A stretch of DNA of 12,108 nucleotides, taken from positions 1-12,108 of the forward strand of contig JAJDFU010000299.1 of NCBI GenBank assembly GCA_020528935.1. Reading direction: 5' to 3'. Position 1 is the first letter of the stretch, and every line of letters begins with the position of its first letter. Positions 1 through 7,407 of the stretch are shown piece after piece. The notes beneath the pieces were generated by a model, which saw nothing but the letters and a program-made list of their open reading frames with translations, was not told where the DNA came from and did not search any database. Both the position numbers and the translations under genes were made by a program. The stretch comes from Saprospiraceae bacterium (GTDB lineage: Bacteria; Bacteroidota; Bacteroidia; Chitinophagales; Saprospiraceae).

Positions 1-157
1 TAGGTTCAGTTTCTGCATCCAACCTATTTTAAAGCGGGACAGGTCATTTCATACTCGAAACGGTATTGTTAAATGGCAGAGCATTTTAGTTGCGTAAATT
101 CATGCATAATCCGGCCTAACCCTTTAATCTCTGATCATCTAAAGTCCATCCAAGCTC

Positions 158-748
158 ATGATCCCCGAACCGCTGCTTGAACTGCAGGCCTTCCTAAGCC
201 AGCCGTGGCCCTGGTGGGTAGCCGGCCCCATGATCGCCCTCATTCTGTTCGTGCTGCTCTTCTTCGGCAAGGAATTCGGCATGTCGGCCAACCTGCGCGT
301 AATGTGCGCCGCCGACGGGGCCGACAACATGGCCGATTTCTTCAAATTCGACTGGGGCGCCCAGGGGTGGAACCTGATGGTCGCCCTGGGCGCTATGTTC
401 GGCGGCTACCTGGCCGCACATTATTTCTCCGATCCCCAACCGGTCGCCCATGTGTCCGAGGCGACGGTCGCCAGCCTGAAAGAGCTTGGATTCAGCGTTC
501 AGGAGGGGGCCGTGCCCCTGGTGCCCGACTTCTACAACTGGGGCTCCCTGTTCAACTGGCGGGGCCTGCTCATCATCGTAGGGGGCGGTTTCATGGTGGG
601 CTTCGGCGCCCGCTATGCCGGCGGCTGTACCAGCGGCCACGCCATCAGCGGGCTGTCTATGCTTCAAATATCTTCCCTGATCGCCGTCGTCGGCTTTTTC
701 GCCGGCGGACTGCTGATGACGCACCTCCTTTTTCCCTTTATCTTTTAA
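158..748 (+). CDS. YeeE/YedE family half-size membrane protein (N-terminal-type half)
   Basis: This 196-residue inner-membrane protein belongs to the YeeE/YedE sulfur-transport family, whose characterised members take up thiosulfate. The family signature is visible as GARYAGGCTSGHAISG at residues 150-165, with Cys157 as the likely substrate-contacting cysteine. GKEFGMSANLR at 38-48 is also typical, followed by Cys50. Hydrophobic stretches lie at about 22-36, 72-88, 135-150 and 168-190. In this subfamily the full-length transporter is split into two proteins, and the second half begins 12 bp downstream. The ATG at 158 is the first start that covers the first hydrophobic segment. Family assignment is strong. 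The substrate (thiosulfate, sulfide or persulfide sulfur) is inferred from the family and from the SQR gene downstream. Confidence 0.88.
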   Translation: MIPEPLLELQAFLSQPWPWWVAGPMIALILFVLLFFGKEFGMSANLRVMCAADGADNMADFFKFDWGAQGWNLMVALGAMFGGYLAAHYFSDPQPVAHVSEATVASLKELGFSVQEGAVPLVPDFYNWGSLFNWRGLLIIVGGGFMVGFGARYAGGCTSGHAISGLSMLQISSLIAVVGFFAGGLLMTHLLFPFIF

Positions 749-760
749 AGGCATTTCATC

Positions 761-1174
761 ATGCGCTTGTCAAGATTTATTTTTATCGGGATCATCTTCG
801 GGATCACCCTGTACAAGGCAGAGGCCGTTTCCTGGTTCCGGATCTACGAAATGTTCCATTTCCAGTCCTTCCACATGTACGGCATTATTTTCTCTGCCAT
901 CCTCCTGGGGGTCGGCATCGTGCAGCTCATCAAGCGCACCCACATGCGTTCGATCGAGGGGAAGGAGATCGTCTTTCATCCCAAGGCCCGCAGCGTGCCG
1001 CGCTACCTGCTGGGCGGCATGATCTTCGGCATGGGCTGGGCCCTGGCCGGCGTGTGCCCGGGGCCCATGTTCATCCTCATGGGCAGCGGCTATACGGTCT
1101 TTATCGTGTTCCTGCTGGCCGCCATGACCGGTACTTTTGCCTACGGATACCTGCGGTCGTACCTGCCCCATTGA
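761..1174 (+). CDS. YeeE/YedE family half-size membrane protein (DUF6691-type second half)
   Basis: This 137-residue membrane protein is the partner half of the preceding YeeE/YedE protein. It carries the second family signature, GMGWALAGVCPGP, at residues 90-102, with Cys99 in the position of the sulfur-relay cysteine. Predicted helices lie at about 4-20, 40-58, 82-100 and 108-130. The start is 12 bp after the previous stop, so the two are almost certainly co-transcribed and probably assemble into one transporter. The SQR gene follows after 55 bp. The two-gene split is common in Bacteroidota and Proteobacteria. What is transported is inferred, not shown by the sequence. Confidence 0.87.
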   Translation: MRLSRFIFIGIIFGITLYKAEAVSWFRIYEMFHFQSFHMYGIIFSAILLGVGIVQLIKRTHMRSIEGKEIVFHPKARSVPRYLLGGMIFGMGWALAGVCPGPMFILMGSGYTVFIVFLLAAMTGTFAYGYLRSYLPH

Positions 1175-1229
1175 CATTTGGAAACAACAATGCATCTTCA
1201 TATTTTCATGGACTTAAACGAAAGAAACC

Positions 1230-2501
1230 ATGGCCATACACCATCAGATCGCAATAATCGGCGCCGGCACGGCCGGTATTACCGTAGCCGCTCAGCTGCG
1301 GCGCAAGGATAGCGCACTCGATATCGTCATCATTGATCCGGCGGACAAGCACTACTACCAGCCCGCCTGGACGCTGGTGGGTGCCGGCACCTACAAGATG
1401 GAGGCCACCGAGCGCGACATGGCCGACCTCATCCCCGACGGGGTGAAGTGGATGCAGGACGCCGTCACCGAGATCCTGCCGGATACCAACACCCTGAAAC
1501 TCCAAAGCGGCGAGGATGTCACCTACGACTATCTGGTGGCCTGCCCGGGCATTCAGATCGACCGCGACGGCATCGAAGGCCTGGCCGAGGTGCTGGACAA
1601 AAATGAGGTGTGCAGCAACTACACCGATCCCGAGTACACCTGGGAGGTGCTGCAAAACTTCAAGGGCGGCACGGCCATCTTCACCCAGCCGGCCACAGCC
1701 ATCAAATGCGGGGGGGCACCTCAGAAGATCATGTACCTGGCCGACGAGTACTTCCGCCGCCAGGGCCTGCGGGACAAGACCCATATTTCCTTTATCACGC
1801 CGGGCTCGGTCATCTTCGGAGTGGAACCCTTCAAGTCCACCCTCATGGAGATCGTGGACCGCAAGGACCTGGAGCTGCGCTTCTTCCACAAGCTGATCCG
1901 GGTGGACGGTCCCAACAAGCGCGCCGTGTTCGAGATCACCAATCACGTGGACGATCCCGAAAAGCTGTACCACAACCGCAAGGACCTTCCCGGCCTGGAG
2001 ATGCTCTCGGATAATACCGTGTCCATCCCTTACGACATGATGCACCTGGCTCCGCCCCAGTCGGCTCCCGATTTTGTGAAGCGCAGTAAGATCGCCCACC
2101 AGGACGGCCCCAGCAAGGGCTGGATCGACGTGAACCCGTACAGCCTGCAGCACAACCAATATCCCAACGTCTTCGCTCTGGGCGATGCGGCAGCCCTGCC
2201 CACGGCCAAGACCGGTGCAGCCGTGCGCAAGCAGGCCCCGGTGCTGGTGGAGAACCTGCTGCACGTCATGCACAAGGACGGTCAGATCGAGGAAGGCTAC
2301 CACGGCTACTCTTCCTGCCCGCTGGTGACCGGCTACGGCAAAATGCTGCTGGCCGAGTTTAACTACGATGGCGAGCGCGACAGCGACCCCGCCATCTCCC
2401 GCTTCGTGGATACCAGCAAGGAGCAATGGAGCATGTGGATCCTCAAGAAGTACGGCCTGCCCTTTATGTACTGGAACCTCATGCTGAAAGGACGGGCGTA
2501 A
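1230..2501 (+). CDS. sqr: Sulfide:quinone oxidoreductase, type II-like (FAD-dependent)
   Basis: This 423-residue flavoprotein should oxidise sulfide at the cytoplasmic face of the membrane and pass electrons to quinone. An N-terminal Rossmann motif, IIGAGTAGITVAAQL, spans residues 9-23. The two redox cysteines of the mitochondrial SQOR/type II group are visible: Cys160 in AIKCGGAPQKIMYL and Cys363 in SSCPLVTGYG. A VCSNYT motif at 127-132, also seen in animal SQOR, adds Cys128. The second FAD-binding segment, NVFALGDAAALPTAKTGAA, lies at 313-331. The C-terminal stretch around PFMYWNLMLKGR (411-422) resembles the membrane-anchoring end of SQOR. It follows the YeeE/YedE pair by 55 bp on the same strand, forming a sulfide-handling operon. 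Cys160 and Cys363 argue against the NADH dehydrogenase II relatives of this fold. No persulfide dioxygenase or rhodanese is visible downstream; one could lie upstream of the window. Confidence 0.9.
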   Translation: MAIHHQIAIIGAGTAGITVAAQLRRKDSALDIVIIDPADKHYYQPAWTLVGAGTYKMEATERDMADLIPDGVKWMQDAVTEILPDTNTLKLQSGEDVTYDYLVACPGIQIDRDGIEGLAEVLDKNEVCSNYTDPEYTWEVLQNFKGGTAIFTQPATAIKCGGAPQKIMYLADEYFRRQGLRDKTHISFITPGSVIFGVEPFKSTLMEIVDRKDLELRFFHKLIRVDGPNKRAVFEITNHVDDPEKLYHNRKDLPGLEMLSDNTVSIPYDMMHLAPPQSAPDFVKRSKIAHQDGPSKGWIDVNPYSLQHNQYPNVFALGDAAALPTAKTGAAVRKQAPVLVENLLHVMHKDGQIEEGYHGYSSCPLVTGYGKMLLAEFNYDGERDSDPAISRFVDTSKEQWSMWILKKYGLPFMYWNLMLKGRA

Positions 2502-2619
2502 GGCATTAGGGAATATTACACCAGCCGCCGGACGGGTGGCCGGCCTGGCAGACACGCCCTTGCTGCAGGTACACCCCAGCGCGTAAAGGCTCACAGCGGA
2601 AAACCCATCATCTTCTAGT

Positions 2620-2638
2620 GGGTATTGCGTTCATACCC
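2620..2638. terminator. Weak hairpin between convergent genes (possible terminator)
   Basis: GGGTAT (2620-2625) and ATACCC (2633-2638) form a perfect 6-bp stem with a 7-nt loop. It lies in the 163-bp gap between the SQR gene (+) and the Fur gene (-), which converge. A second small stem, GTAGC (2645-2649) with GCTAC (2654-2658), follows. Neither has a T-run, so this is a positional guess at a bidirectional terminator. Confidence 0.25.
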
Positions 2639-2664
2639 GTTCAAGTAGCCCATGCTACCCGGAA

Positions 2665-3045
2665 CTACAGCAGGCATTCTTCGCACAAGCCAATCAACAG
2701 GAGCTCGGCAGAATCCACTTTTCGGTTGGGGACGGAGGGGATTGAAACATCGAGGGTCAGGCATTCGGTCTTGCCACAGTCACGGCATTGAAAATGGGGG
2801 TGTGCGTCCGTGTGTTGGGAAGCCGTACATCCCCTGCATTTTGCATACCATTTGAGCCCATCCCTTCCCATAAAGGAGTGAAGTGTGCCGTCATCTTCCA
2901 AGCGGTCGAGAATTCGGTACACCGTAGTCTTGTTCATTTCCCGGTGAAGTCGTTCCACTAATTCCACTACAGACAGCGCAGAATCGGCTTGCTCAAACAC
3001 CTCGAGCAAGGTCTTGACGGATTTGGTCTTTCGGATAATTCCCAT
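2665..3045 (-). CDS. Fur-family metal-responsive transcriptional repressor (Zur-like candidate)
   Basis: This 126-residue regulator has the Fur-family layout: a winged helix at about 20-65 with recognition segment NKTTVYRILDRLEDDG (38-53), then a metal-binding dimerisation domain. HPHFQCRDCG at 82-91 supplies His82, His84 and the first CxxC pair (Cys87/Cys90). LCEEC at 120-124 supplies the second pair (Cys121/Cys124). Together they form the four-cysteine structural zinc site. His78 and Asp80 are further ligand candidates. It is shorter than classical Fur (about 140-150 residues), as is usual for the small Bacteroidota repressors. It diverges from the ABC operon, with 83 bp between the start codons. 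The metal it senses cannot be read from the sequence. The YciC/ZigA-type GTPase downstream favours zinc, with iron or manganese as alternatives. Confidence 0.88.
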   Translation of the reverse strand: MGIIRKTKSVKTLLEVFEQADSALSVVELVERLHREMNKTTVYRILDRLEDDGTLHSFMGRDGLKWYAKCRGCTASQHTDAHPHFQCRDCGKTECLTLDVSIPSVPNRKVDSAELLLIGLCEECLL

Positions 3046-3049
3046 GGTG

Positions 3050-3077
3050 CAAAATTAACGCAACTCGGTTGCATCAA
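3050..3077 (-). promoter_or_regulatory. Bacteroidota-type promoter for the Fur-family gene
   Basis: Read on the minus strand, TAATTTTG (plus coordinates 3050-3057) is an exact match to the TAnnTTTG -7 box. A TTG -33 element lies at 3075-3077, with 17 nt between them. Transcription would begin very close to the ATG at 3045, so the message may be nearly leaderless. The 13-bp palindrome at 3060-3072 lies between the two elements. Confidence 0.5.
3060..3072. promoter_or_regulatory. Perfect palindrome GCAAC-TCG-GTTGC, candidate Fur/Zur operator
   Basis: GCAAC (3060-3064) and GTTGC (3068-3072) are perfect inverted repeats around a 3-nt spacer. The site lies between the -33 and -7 boxes of the fur-type promoter and overlaps the TTG (3069-3071) of the ABC operon promoter. 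One bound dimer could therefore control both directions, including autoregulation. Additional TGCAA/TTGCA half-motifs occur at 3048-3052 and 3096-3100. The position and symmetry are visible; binding by the adjacent Fur-family protein is inference. Confidence 0.45.
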
Positions 3078-3098
3078 GAAGTAAATGGCCTATATTTG
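3069..3098 (+). promoter_or_regulatory. Bacteroidota-type promoter for the ABC transporter operon
   Basis: TTG at 3069-3071 and TATATTTG at 3091-3098 (an exact TAnnTTTG box) are 19 nt apart, the spacing expected for the Bacteroidota housekeeping sigma factor. Predicted transcription starts near 3103, about 25 nt before the ATG at 3129. This rules against the in-frame ATG at 3069, which lies inside the promoter. Confidence 0.55.
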
Positions 3099-3128
3099 CA
3101 ATTAGCCGCAAGAAATAAAAGGTTTGCT

Positions 3129-3830
3129 ATGATCCAGATCCAGAACGCATCCAAGTCCTTTAAAAATACCCGGGCGGTTCAAAACTTGAGTCTGCAGGTG
3201 GATAAAGGAGAGATTTTAGGTCTGCTGGGGGCCAATGGGGCCGGAAAATCCACTTGCATCCACATGTTGCTGGGTTTCATCAAACCCGACTCGGGCAGCG
3301 CGCTGATCAATGGCCTGGACACGAGCCAGAAGGCCCGGGAAGTGCGCAAAATCATTGGGTACATACCCGAAAACGTAAACCTGTACCCCTTCCTTTCCGG
3401 GATAGAAAATCTGGACTATTTCTGCCGCCTGGCAGGGTTGAAGTATTCAAAAATAGCACTTCACGATTTATTGGGCGCCTGCGGATTGCAGCCAGAAGCG
3501 CACGACAAGAAGGTGTCTGCCTATTCCAAAGGGATGCGTCAGAAGGTGGGCATTGCTATTGCCTATGCCAAGAAAGCCCGGGTCTATCTGCTGGATGAAC
3601 CTGCCAGTGGTTTAGACCCCTTGGCGAGCAGCGAGCTTTCCTCCCTATTGAAGACGCTGGCTGCTGAAGGTGCGACTATCCTGATGGCGTCCCATGATAT
3701 TTTCCGGGTCCGGGAAGTATGCCACCGCATAGGTATTTTAAAACAGGGCCAACTGGTCAAGGAACTGCGCGGTGAAGAGGTAAGCGCCAATGAGTTGGAA
3801 AGGCTGTATTTGGAATTCATGAAAAACTAG
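3129..3830 (+). CDS. ABC transporter ATP-binding protein (ABC-2 type)
   Basis: This 233-residue cytoplasmic ATPase powers the membrane complex encoded by the next two genes. All ABC motifs are present: Walker A GANGAGKST at 34-42; signature YSKGMRQKV at 132-140; Walker B VYLLDEP at 152-158 with catalytic Glu157; D-loop SGLD at 160-163; and H-loop His189 in MASHD. At the Q-loop the sequence reads GYIPENVNLYP (77-87), with Glu81 where many ABC proteins have Gln, as often seen in ABC-2 exporters. The open frame extends 20 codons upstream, but those codons lie in the promoter, so the ATG at 3129 is preferred. The first permease starts 5 bp after its stop. Substrate is unknown; ABC-2 systems are usually exporters. 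Confidence 0.9.
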   Translation: MIQIQNASKSFKNTRAVQNLSLQVDKGEILGLLGANGAGKSTCIHMLLGFIKPDSGSALINGLDTSQKAREVRKIIGYIPENVNLYPFLSGIENLDYFCRLAGLKYSKIALHDLLGACGLQPEAHDKKVSAYSKGMRQKVGIAIAYAKKARVYLLDEPASGLDPLASSELSSLLKTLAAEGATILMASHDIFRVREVCHRIGILKQGQLVKELRGEEVSANELERLYLEFMKN

Positions 3831-3835
3831 AACGC

Positions 3836-5248
3836 ATGATGTGGCTCATGATAAAAAACGAGTGGCAGTTTCTTCTCCGAAGCCGGGTACTTCAGGGCAT
3901 CAGCCTGGCCTTCCTCCTGGCCCTGGGGGTTTCCGTTTATCTGGGAAACCTTCAAACCAATAGCCAAGCGGAGCAGTATGCTGCTGCCAAAGAACATCTT
4001 CGGGCGCAATGGGAAAGCATAGACGCGATGAACCCACACGGCGCTGCACACTACGGCACCTATGTGTTCAAACCTTCCAATTTGCTGAGCAGCCTGGATG
4101 AAGGTGTGCGAAGTGTAACGGGTAACGTGCTTCGCGTTGAAGGACATGTGCAGAATGAGATGGTCCACTCGGAAGCCTCACAAATGCAGTCCGTATCCAA
4201 ATTTGGAAAGCTGAAGAGTTCGCTGCTGCTGCAATATATTCTCCCGCTGGTACTGGTTTTTTTGGCATTTCACAGCGTGAGTAAGGAGAAACAAAGCGGC
4301 CGCCTCAAATCACTCGTGCTGCAAGGGGCAAAGCCCTCCTCCATCGTATGGGCAAAGACTATTTCCGTCTGGCTTTACGGTCTGGTGCTCTTGAGCTTGA
4401 CGGTATTGACCTATGCCCTCTTTAATTTGCCGAGTATCAGCGCCGAGATCACCAGCCGAACCCTTTTGTTCTATCTGTCTTATGCCTTGTACTATTTCAT
4501 TTTGAGTGGTCTTACCGTCTTTTTTTCAGCCCGCTGGCAAAACCCTACCGTGGCCCTTACTGCCATGCTTGGTATCTGGATCGTCTGGACGATTTTTTTG
4601 CCCAATATCTTCATGACATCCGTGGAGAAATGGCACGAGTTGCCCAGCCGGGAAGAATTTAAGACGGCAATGCGGGAAGATCGTTCTAAAGGGATAGATG
4701 GTCACAACCCAGCCGATGCGCGCGGGAAGGAGCTGGAAGACCAAATATTAAAAGAATACGGAGTAGACAGCCTGTCCCAACTCCCAATCAACTTTGACGG
4801 CATCAGAATGCAAGCCGATGAAGAATACGGCAACAAAGTATGGGACAAGCATTTTGGCCATTTGCGAAACGTCTTGGCCCGGCAAAAGCAAAGCTACCAG
4901 ATGGCGGGCATCATCGACCCGTTCATTTCCCTCCAAAATGCGAGTATGGGGTTTTCGGGTAGCGATAACCTGCATCATCAGGAGTTCTTGCTGCAGGTAG
5001 AAAGCTATCGCAGGGATTTCATCAAAATGCTCAATGATAAACACGCCTATGGCGGCTCAAAGACGGGCGACTGGAGCTGGAAAGCGGATAATGCTTTTTT
5101 TAAGTCGGTCCCGGATTTTGCATATCAGCCCACGGCCATGGCATCGGTATTCCCGAATTATCTGGCGGACCTGATACTCCTGGCCTGCTGGACGGTTTTC
5201 GCGGCCGTTCTTTTGGTTTGGGGAACGAAAAGAATACAGGTAATATGA
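3836..5248 (+). CDS. ABC-2 type permease with large extracytoplasmic domain (DUF3526-like), first of a pair
   Basis: This 470-residue inner-membrane permease has about six hydrophobic helices (20-37, 130-148, 170-195, 208-230, 237-260, 441-461). Two large loops, 38-129 and 261-440, are presumably extracytoplasmic. The second loop resembles the uncharacterised DUF3526 domain, with WDKHFGHLRNVLARQ at 336-350 and an IIDPFISLQNASMGFSG stretch at 359-375. Such permeases usually occur as tandem pairs behind one ATPase, as here. It begins 5 bp after the ATPase, and its TGA overlaps the next ATG by ATGA at 5245-5248, which implies translational coupling. No substrate is known for this family. The company of a metal-type repressor and a COG0523 GTPase suggests metal homeostasis or envelope remodelling under metal limitation, but that is inference. 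Confidence 0.82.
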   Translation: MMWLMIKNEWQFLLRSRVLQGISLAFLLALGVSVYLGNLQTNSQAEQYAAAKEHLRAQWESIDAMNPHGAAHYGTYVFKPSNLLSSLDEGVRSVTGNVLRVEGHVQNEMVHSEASQMQSVSKFGKLKSSLLLQYILPLVLVFLAFHSVSKEKQSGRLKSLVLQGAKPSSIVWAKTISVWLYGLVLLSLTVLTYALFNLPSISAEITSRTLLFYLSYALYYFILSGLTVFFSARWQNPTVALTAMLGIWIVWTIFLPNIFMTSVEKWHELPSREEFKTAMREDRSKGIDGHNPADARGKELEDQILKEYGVDSLSQLPINFDGIRMQADEEYGNKVWDKHFGHLRNVLARQKQSYQMAGIIDPFISLQNASMGFSGSDNLHHQEFLLQVESYRRDFIKMLNDKHAYGGSKTGDWSWKADNAFFKSVPDFAYQPTAMASVFPNYLADLILLACWTVFAAVLLVWGTKRIQVI

Positions 5249-6561
5249 GCATACTGGACATATTCTTATTCGAATGGAAACATTTCAGCCGCAATCCGTT
5301 CAAAGTAGTTGCCCTGCTGCTTTTTTTGGTGGCAGCGGCCTATGGCCTTCACCATGGGGCAAGCCTGTACCACGAGCAAACTGCAACGATTGACGTCATA
5401 AAAACCCAGGCAGCGGAGGAAAGGCAGAAGTATATTTCCTATTTTGACGAAGGGAAAAAAGGGCCGGAGGACCGTCCATGGATCGACCTTACCACTCCTT
5501 TCTGGGCGATCTGGTATAACGGGATCTACCACTTCAAAGCCCCTTCCCCCGCCCTGGTGTACAGCATCGGGCAGGCGGAGCAATACGGGTTTTACAAGCG
5601 GGTTACCTTTTGGGCAAGCCCCTACGACTCCGATATGACCCAGGAGATCGCCAATCCCGAGCGCTTGCAAACCGGGACGCTGGACTTTGCCTTTGCATTG
5701 CTTTTTCTTCTTCCACTGCTTCTGCTGATTCTGCTCTACAACCTGAGGAGTGCGGAAGCCGAACAAGGCTTCCTACCGCTCATTGAAGTACAGGCGATTT
5801 CCCAAAACACCTGGCTATTGTCAAGAGTAGCCTTCTACGTGGCGTTGCTCTTTGTGGCGATCGCAGCCCTGCTGGTGTATGGTGCATTCCTCACTCCGGT
5901 ATTTTCTTCGGCACCTGCTGCCTTTGGCCGGATGCTTCTTTTCAGCAGCTTCTATCTGCTTTTTTGGTCCGTGATTTTCTACTTCATCATACGAAGTGGA
6001 AAAAGCATTATGGGCAATGCCCTGAACATGGCAGGGGTGTGGCTGGTGTTCGTATTCCTGATTCCGGGGCTCGTACATCAATGGGTCAGTATAAAGAAAC
6101 CCGCCAACCTGATGACGGAATTCATCGACGCCACCCGGGATGAACAGGAAAAGCTTTTTAACCAACCGGATAGTGTGATCCAGGCCCAGCTCGATGCTTT
6201 GTTCCCTGAAATTGTGGACAGCCCGGTGGCCAGAGACAGCACCAAACGGAATCTGGCGATGAACAGGTCAAGCTCTGCACTGGCCAATGAGTTGAAAAAG
6301 TCAAGTATTGGGGTTATTGAAGCCGATAACCAGACAAAGAACGAGCTTATTCGATCTACCTATTGGTTTAACCCAATAGCCTTCTTTCAAAATCAGTTAA
6401 ATGCGATTTCTGAAAGCCACTATGACCATTACCAGCATTACCGGGATCAGATCCAGAGATTGATTGACAAACAAATACGCACCATGGTACTGGACACCTG
6501 GAATGGGGTGAAAGTCGATAAAGAGCAGTTTTTGCACTACAATAAAAATTTAGTGCCATGA
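5245..6561 (+). CDS. ABC-2 type permease, second of the pair; C-terminal helix apparently missing
   Basis: This 438-residue protein is a diverged relative of the preceding permease with the same plan. It has an N-terminal helix (20-37), an extracytoplasmic loop to about 145, a cluster of helices at about 148-166, 195-215, 227-247 and 260-278, and a soluble C-terminal domain (280-438). The frame is open from a TTG at 5218, but the ATG at 5245 overlaps the upstream stop by ATGA and gives the natural N-terminus MSILDIFLFEWKHF. Unlike the first permease, which ends with a helix at 441-461, this one stops at YNKNLVP with no final helix. A hydrophobic 24-codon frame starts at the same ATGA (6558), so the last helix may have been lost to a frameshift. 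Confidence 0.8.
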   Translation: MSILDIFLFEWKHFSRNPFKVVALLLFLVAAAYGLHHGASLYHEQTATIDVIKTQAAEERQKYISYFDEGKKGPEDRPWIDLTTPFWAIWYNGIYHFKAPSPALVYSIGQAEQYGFYKRVTFWASPYDSDMTQEIANPERLQTGTLDFAFALLFLLPLLLLILLYNLRSAEAEQGFLPLIEVQAISQNTWLLSRVAFYVALLFVAIAALLVYGAFLTPVFSSAPAAFGRMLLFSSFYLLFWSVIFYFIIRSGKSIMGNALNMAGVWLVFVFLIPGLVHQWVSIKKPANLMTEFIDATRDEQEKLFNQPDSVIQAQLDALFPEIVDSPVARDSTKRNLAMNRSSSALANELKKSSIGVIEADNQTKNELIRSTYWFNPIAFFQNQLNAISESHYDHYQHYRDQIQRLIDKQIRTMVLDTWNGVKVDKEQFLHYNKNLVP

Positions 6562-6632
6562 ATAAAGCTGTTCGACATACGGCGACTCTATGGTTAACTT
6601 TTTTCGTATTAATCGCATCCATTCGGACTTGA
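6558..6632 (+). other. Short hydrophobic 24-codon frame: frameshifted permease tail or signal-peptide stub
   Basis: An ATG at 6558 overlaps the permease stop by ATGA and opens 24 codons ending at TGA 6630-6632. The peptide starts MNKAVRHTA and continues LWLTFFVLIASI, a basic then hydrophobic pattern. It could be the missing final helix of the upstream permease, displaced by one base. It could also be the signal peptide of a deleted secreted or outer-membrane protein, or a genuine coupled micro-protein. A second open frame of 32 codons (6590-6688) overlaps it in another phase and ends in an ATGA overlap with the lipoprotein start. I cannot decide between these from one sequence. Confidence 0.35.
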
Positions 6633-6684
6633 CCGGCATGACGACCCAAAAGGAAAATCTAGGAACCATCAAAATTTATGTGAA

Positions 6685-7407
6685 ATGAAAAACATTGCAA
6701 TCACTTCCCTAGCCATGTTAGCTCTTCTATGTACCGCCTGCGGAAATCCGGGGGAAAAGGAGGCTGAATCAACCCGCACCGAAGCATCTACCGCCAAAGA
6801 GGTGGTGCCGGAAGTCGTCTTTGAAAACGATTACGCCAAAGTGGTAAAAGTCACCCTTGCGCCCGGGGAGACCCTTGCCTCGCATCAGGGAGAAGAAAGA
6901 GTTATTTATTCGCTAACTGATTATTCCATTGAGTGGGAAGAGCAAGGGAAAGCGGAAGGGATCAAGTCCTGGAATAAGGGAGATATTCACGTTCACGGCG
7001 CCGGTCAGCATTCCGCCAGGAATAACGGGAACTCGACTGCCCAGTGGCTGGCATTCGTAAAGAAGAAGGCCGAGTTGCCCGATTGTTCTGAAAATACGTT
7101 GGAAAACGACGTGATCACCGTTGCTCCTGATTTCGCCAATCAAGGCTTCGAAAATGAAGCATTTCGAATCACAGAGGTAACTCTTCCTCCGGGCGAGAAC
7201 ATACCGATGCACTCTGGCATCAATCGCGTCATTTATTCGCTCACCGACTATCGGATCCGGTACGAGTCGAATGTGGAAGGAAAGGGGGAAAAGTCGTTTC
7301 AAACAGGAGATGCACACTGGCACGAGGCATGTAAGCATGCGTTGGAAAACACAGGGAATAAGGAAGCGCGGTTTTTGGTGGTGGCCTACAAAAGAGCTAA
7401 TGAATAA
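6685..7407 (+). CDS. Putative lipoprotein with two tandem cupin-like, histidine-bearing domains
   Basis: This 240-residue protein starts with a lipoprotein signal peptide (MKNIAITSLAMLALLCTAC, Cys19 as the likely lipidated residue). An acidic/Thr/Ser linker leads to two homologous domains at about 45-126 and 154-236. The repeats are offset by exactly 109 residues. RVIYSLTDY occurs identically at 72-80 and 181-189, and His67/102/104/109 match His176/211/213/218. PGE-x4-H followed by GD-x-H-x-H-x4-H resembles the two cupin motifs, so each domain probably binds one metal ion. It should be anchored in the envelope facing the periplasm. It lies in the ABC operon upstream of the COG0523 GTPase, which fits a metal-binding or metal-buffering role. 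An enzymatic cupin is the alternative. The exact family is not one I can name. Confidence 0.72.
   Translation: MKNIAITSLAMLALLCTACGNPGEKEAESTRTEASTAKEVVPEVVFENDYAKVVKVTLAPGETLASHQGEERVIYSLTDYSIEWEEQGKAEGIKSWNKGDIHVHGAGQHSARNNGNSTAQWLAFVKKKAELPDCSENTLENDVITVAPDFANQGFENEAFRITEVTLPPGENIPMHSGINRVIYSLTDYRIRYESNVEGKGEKSFQTGDAHWHEACKHALENTGNKEARFLVVAYKRANE

Noticed and set aside
1..157. Open frame from the left edge to about 97 and a possible insertion-sequence end near 34-52
   Set aside because: No protein similarity or repeat partner is visible in the window, and a weak TTG/TAGTTG promoter match upstream of 158 is no better than chance.
1206..2594. Long minus-strand open frame of 462 codons opposite the SQR gene
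   Set aside because: It lies antisense to a clearly recognisable flavoprotein in GC-rich DNA and has low-complexity His/Val/Leu composition, so it is a frame shadow.
3069..3128. Twenty-codon upstream extension of the ABC ATPase
   Set aside because: The extension overlaps the -33 and -7 boxes; transcription would begin after it, and the family N-terminus starts at the ATG at 3129.
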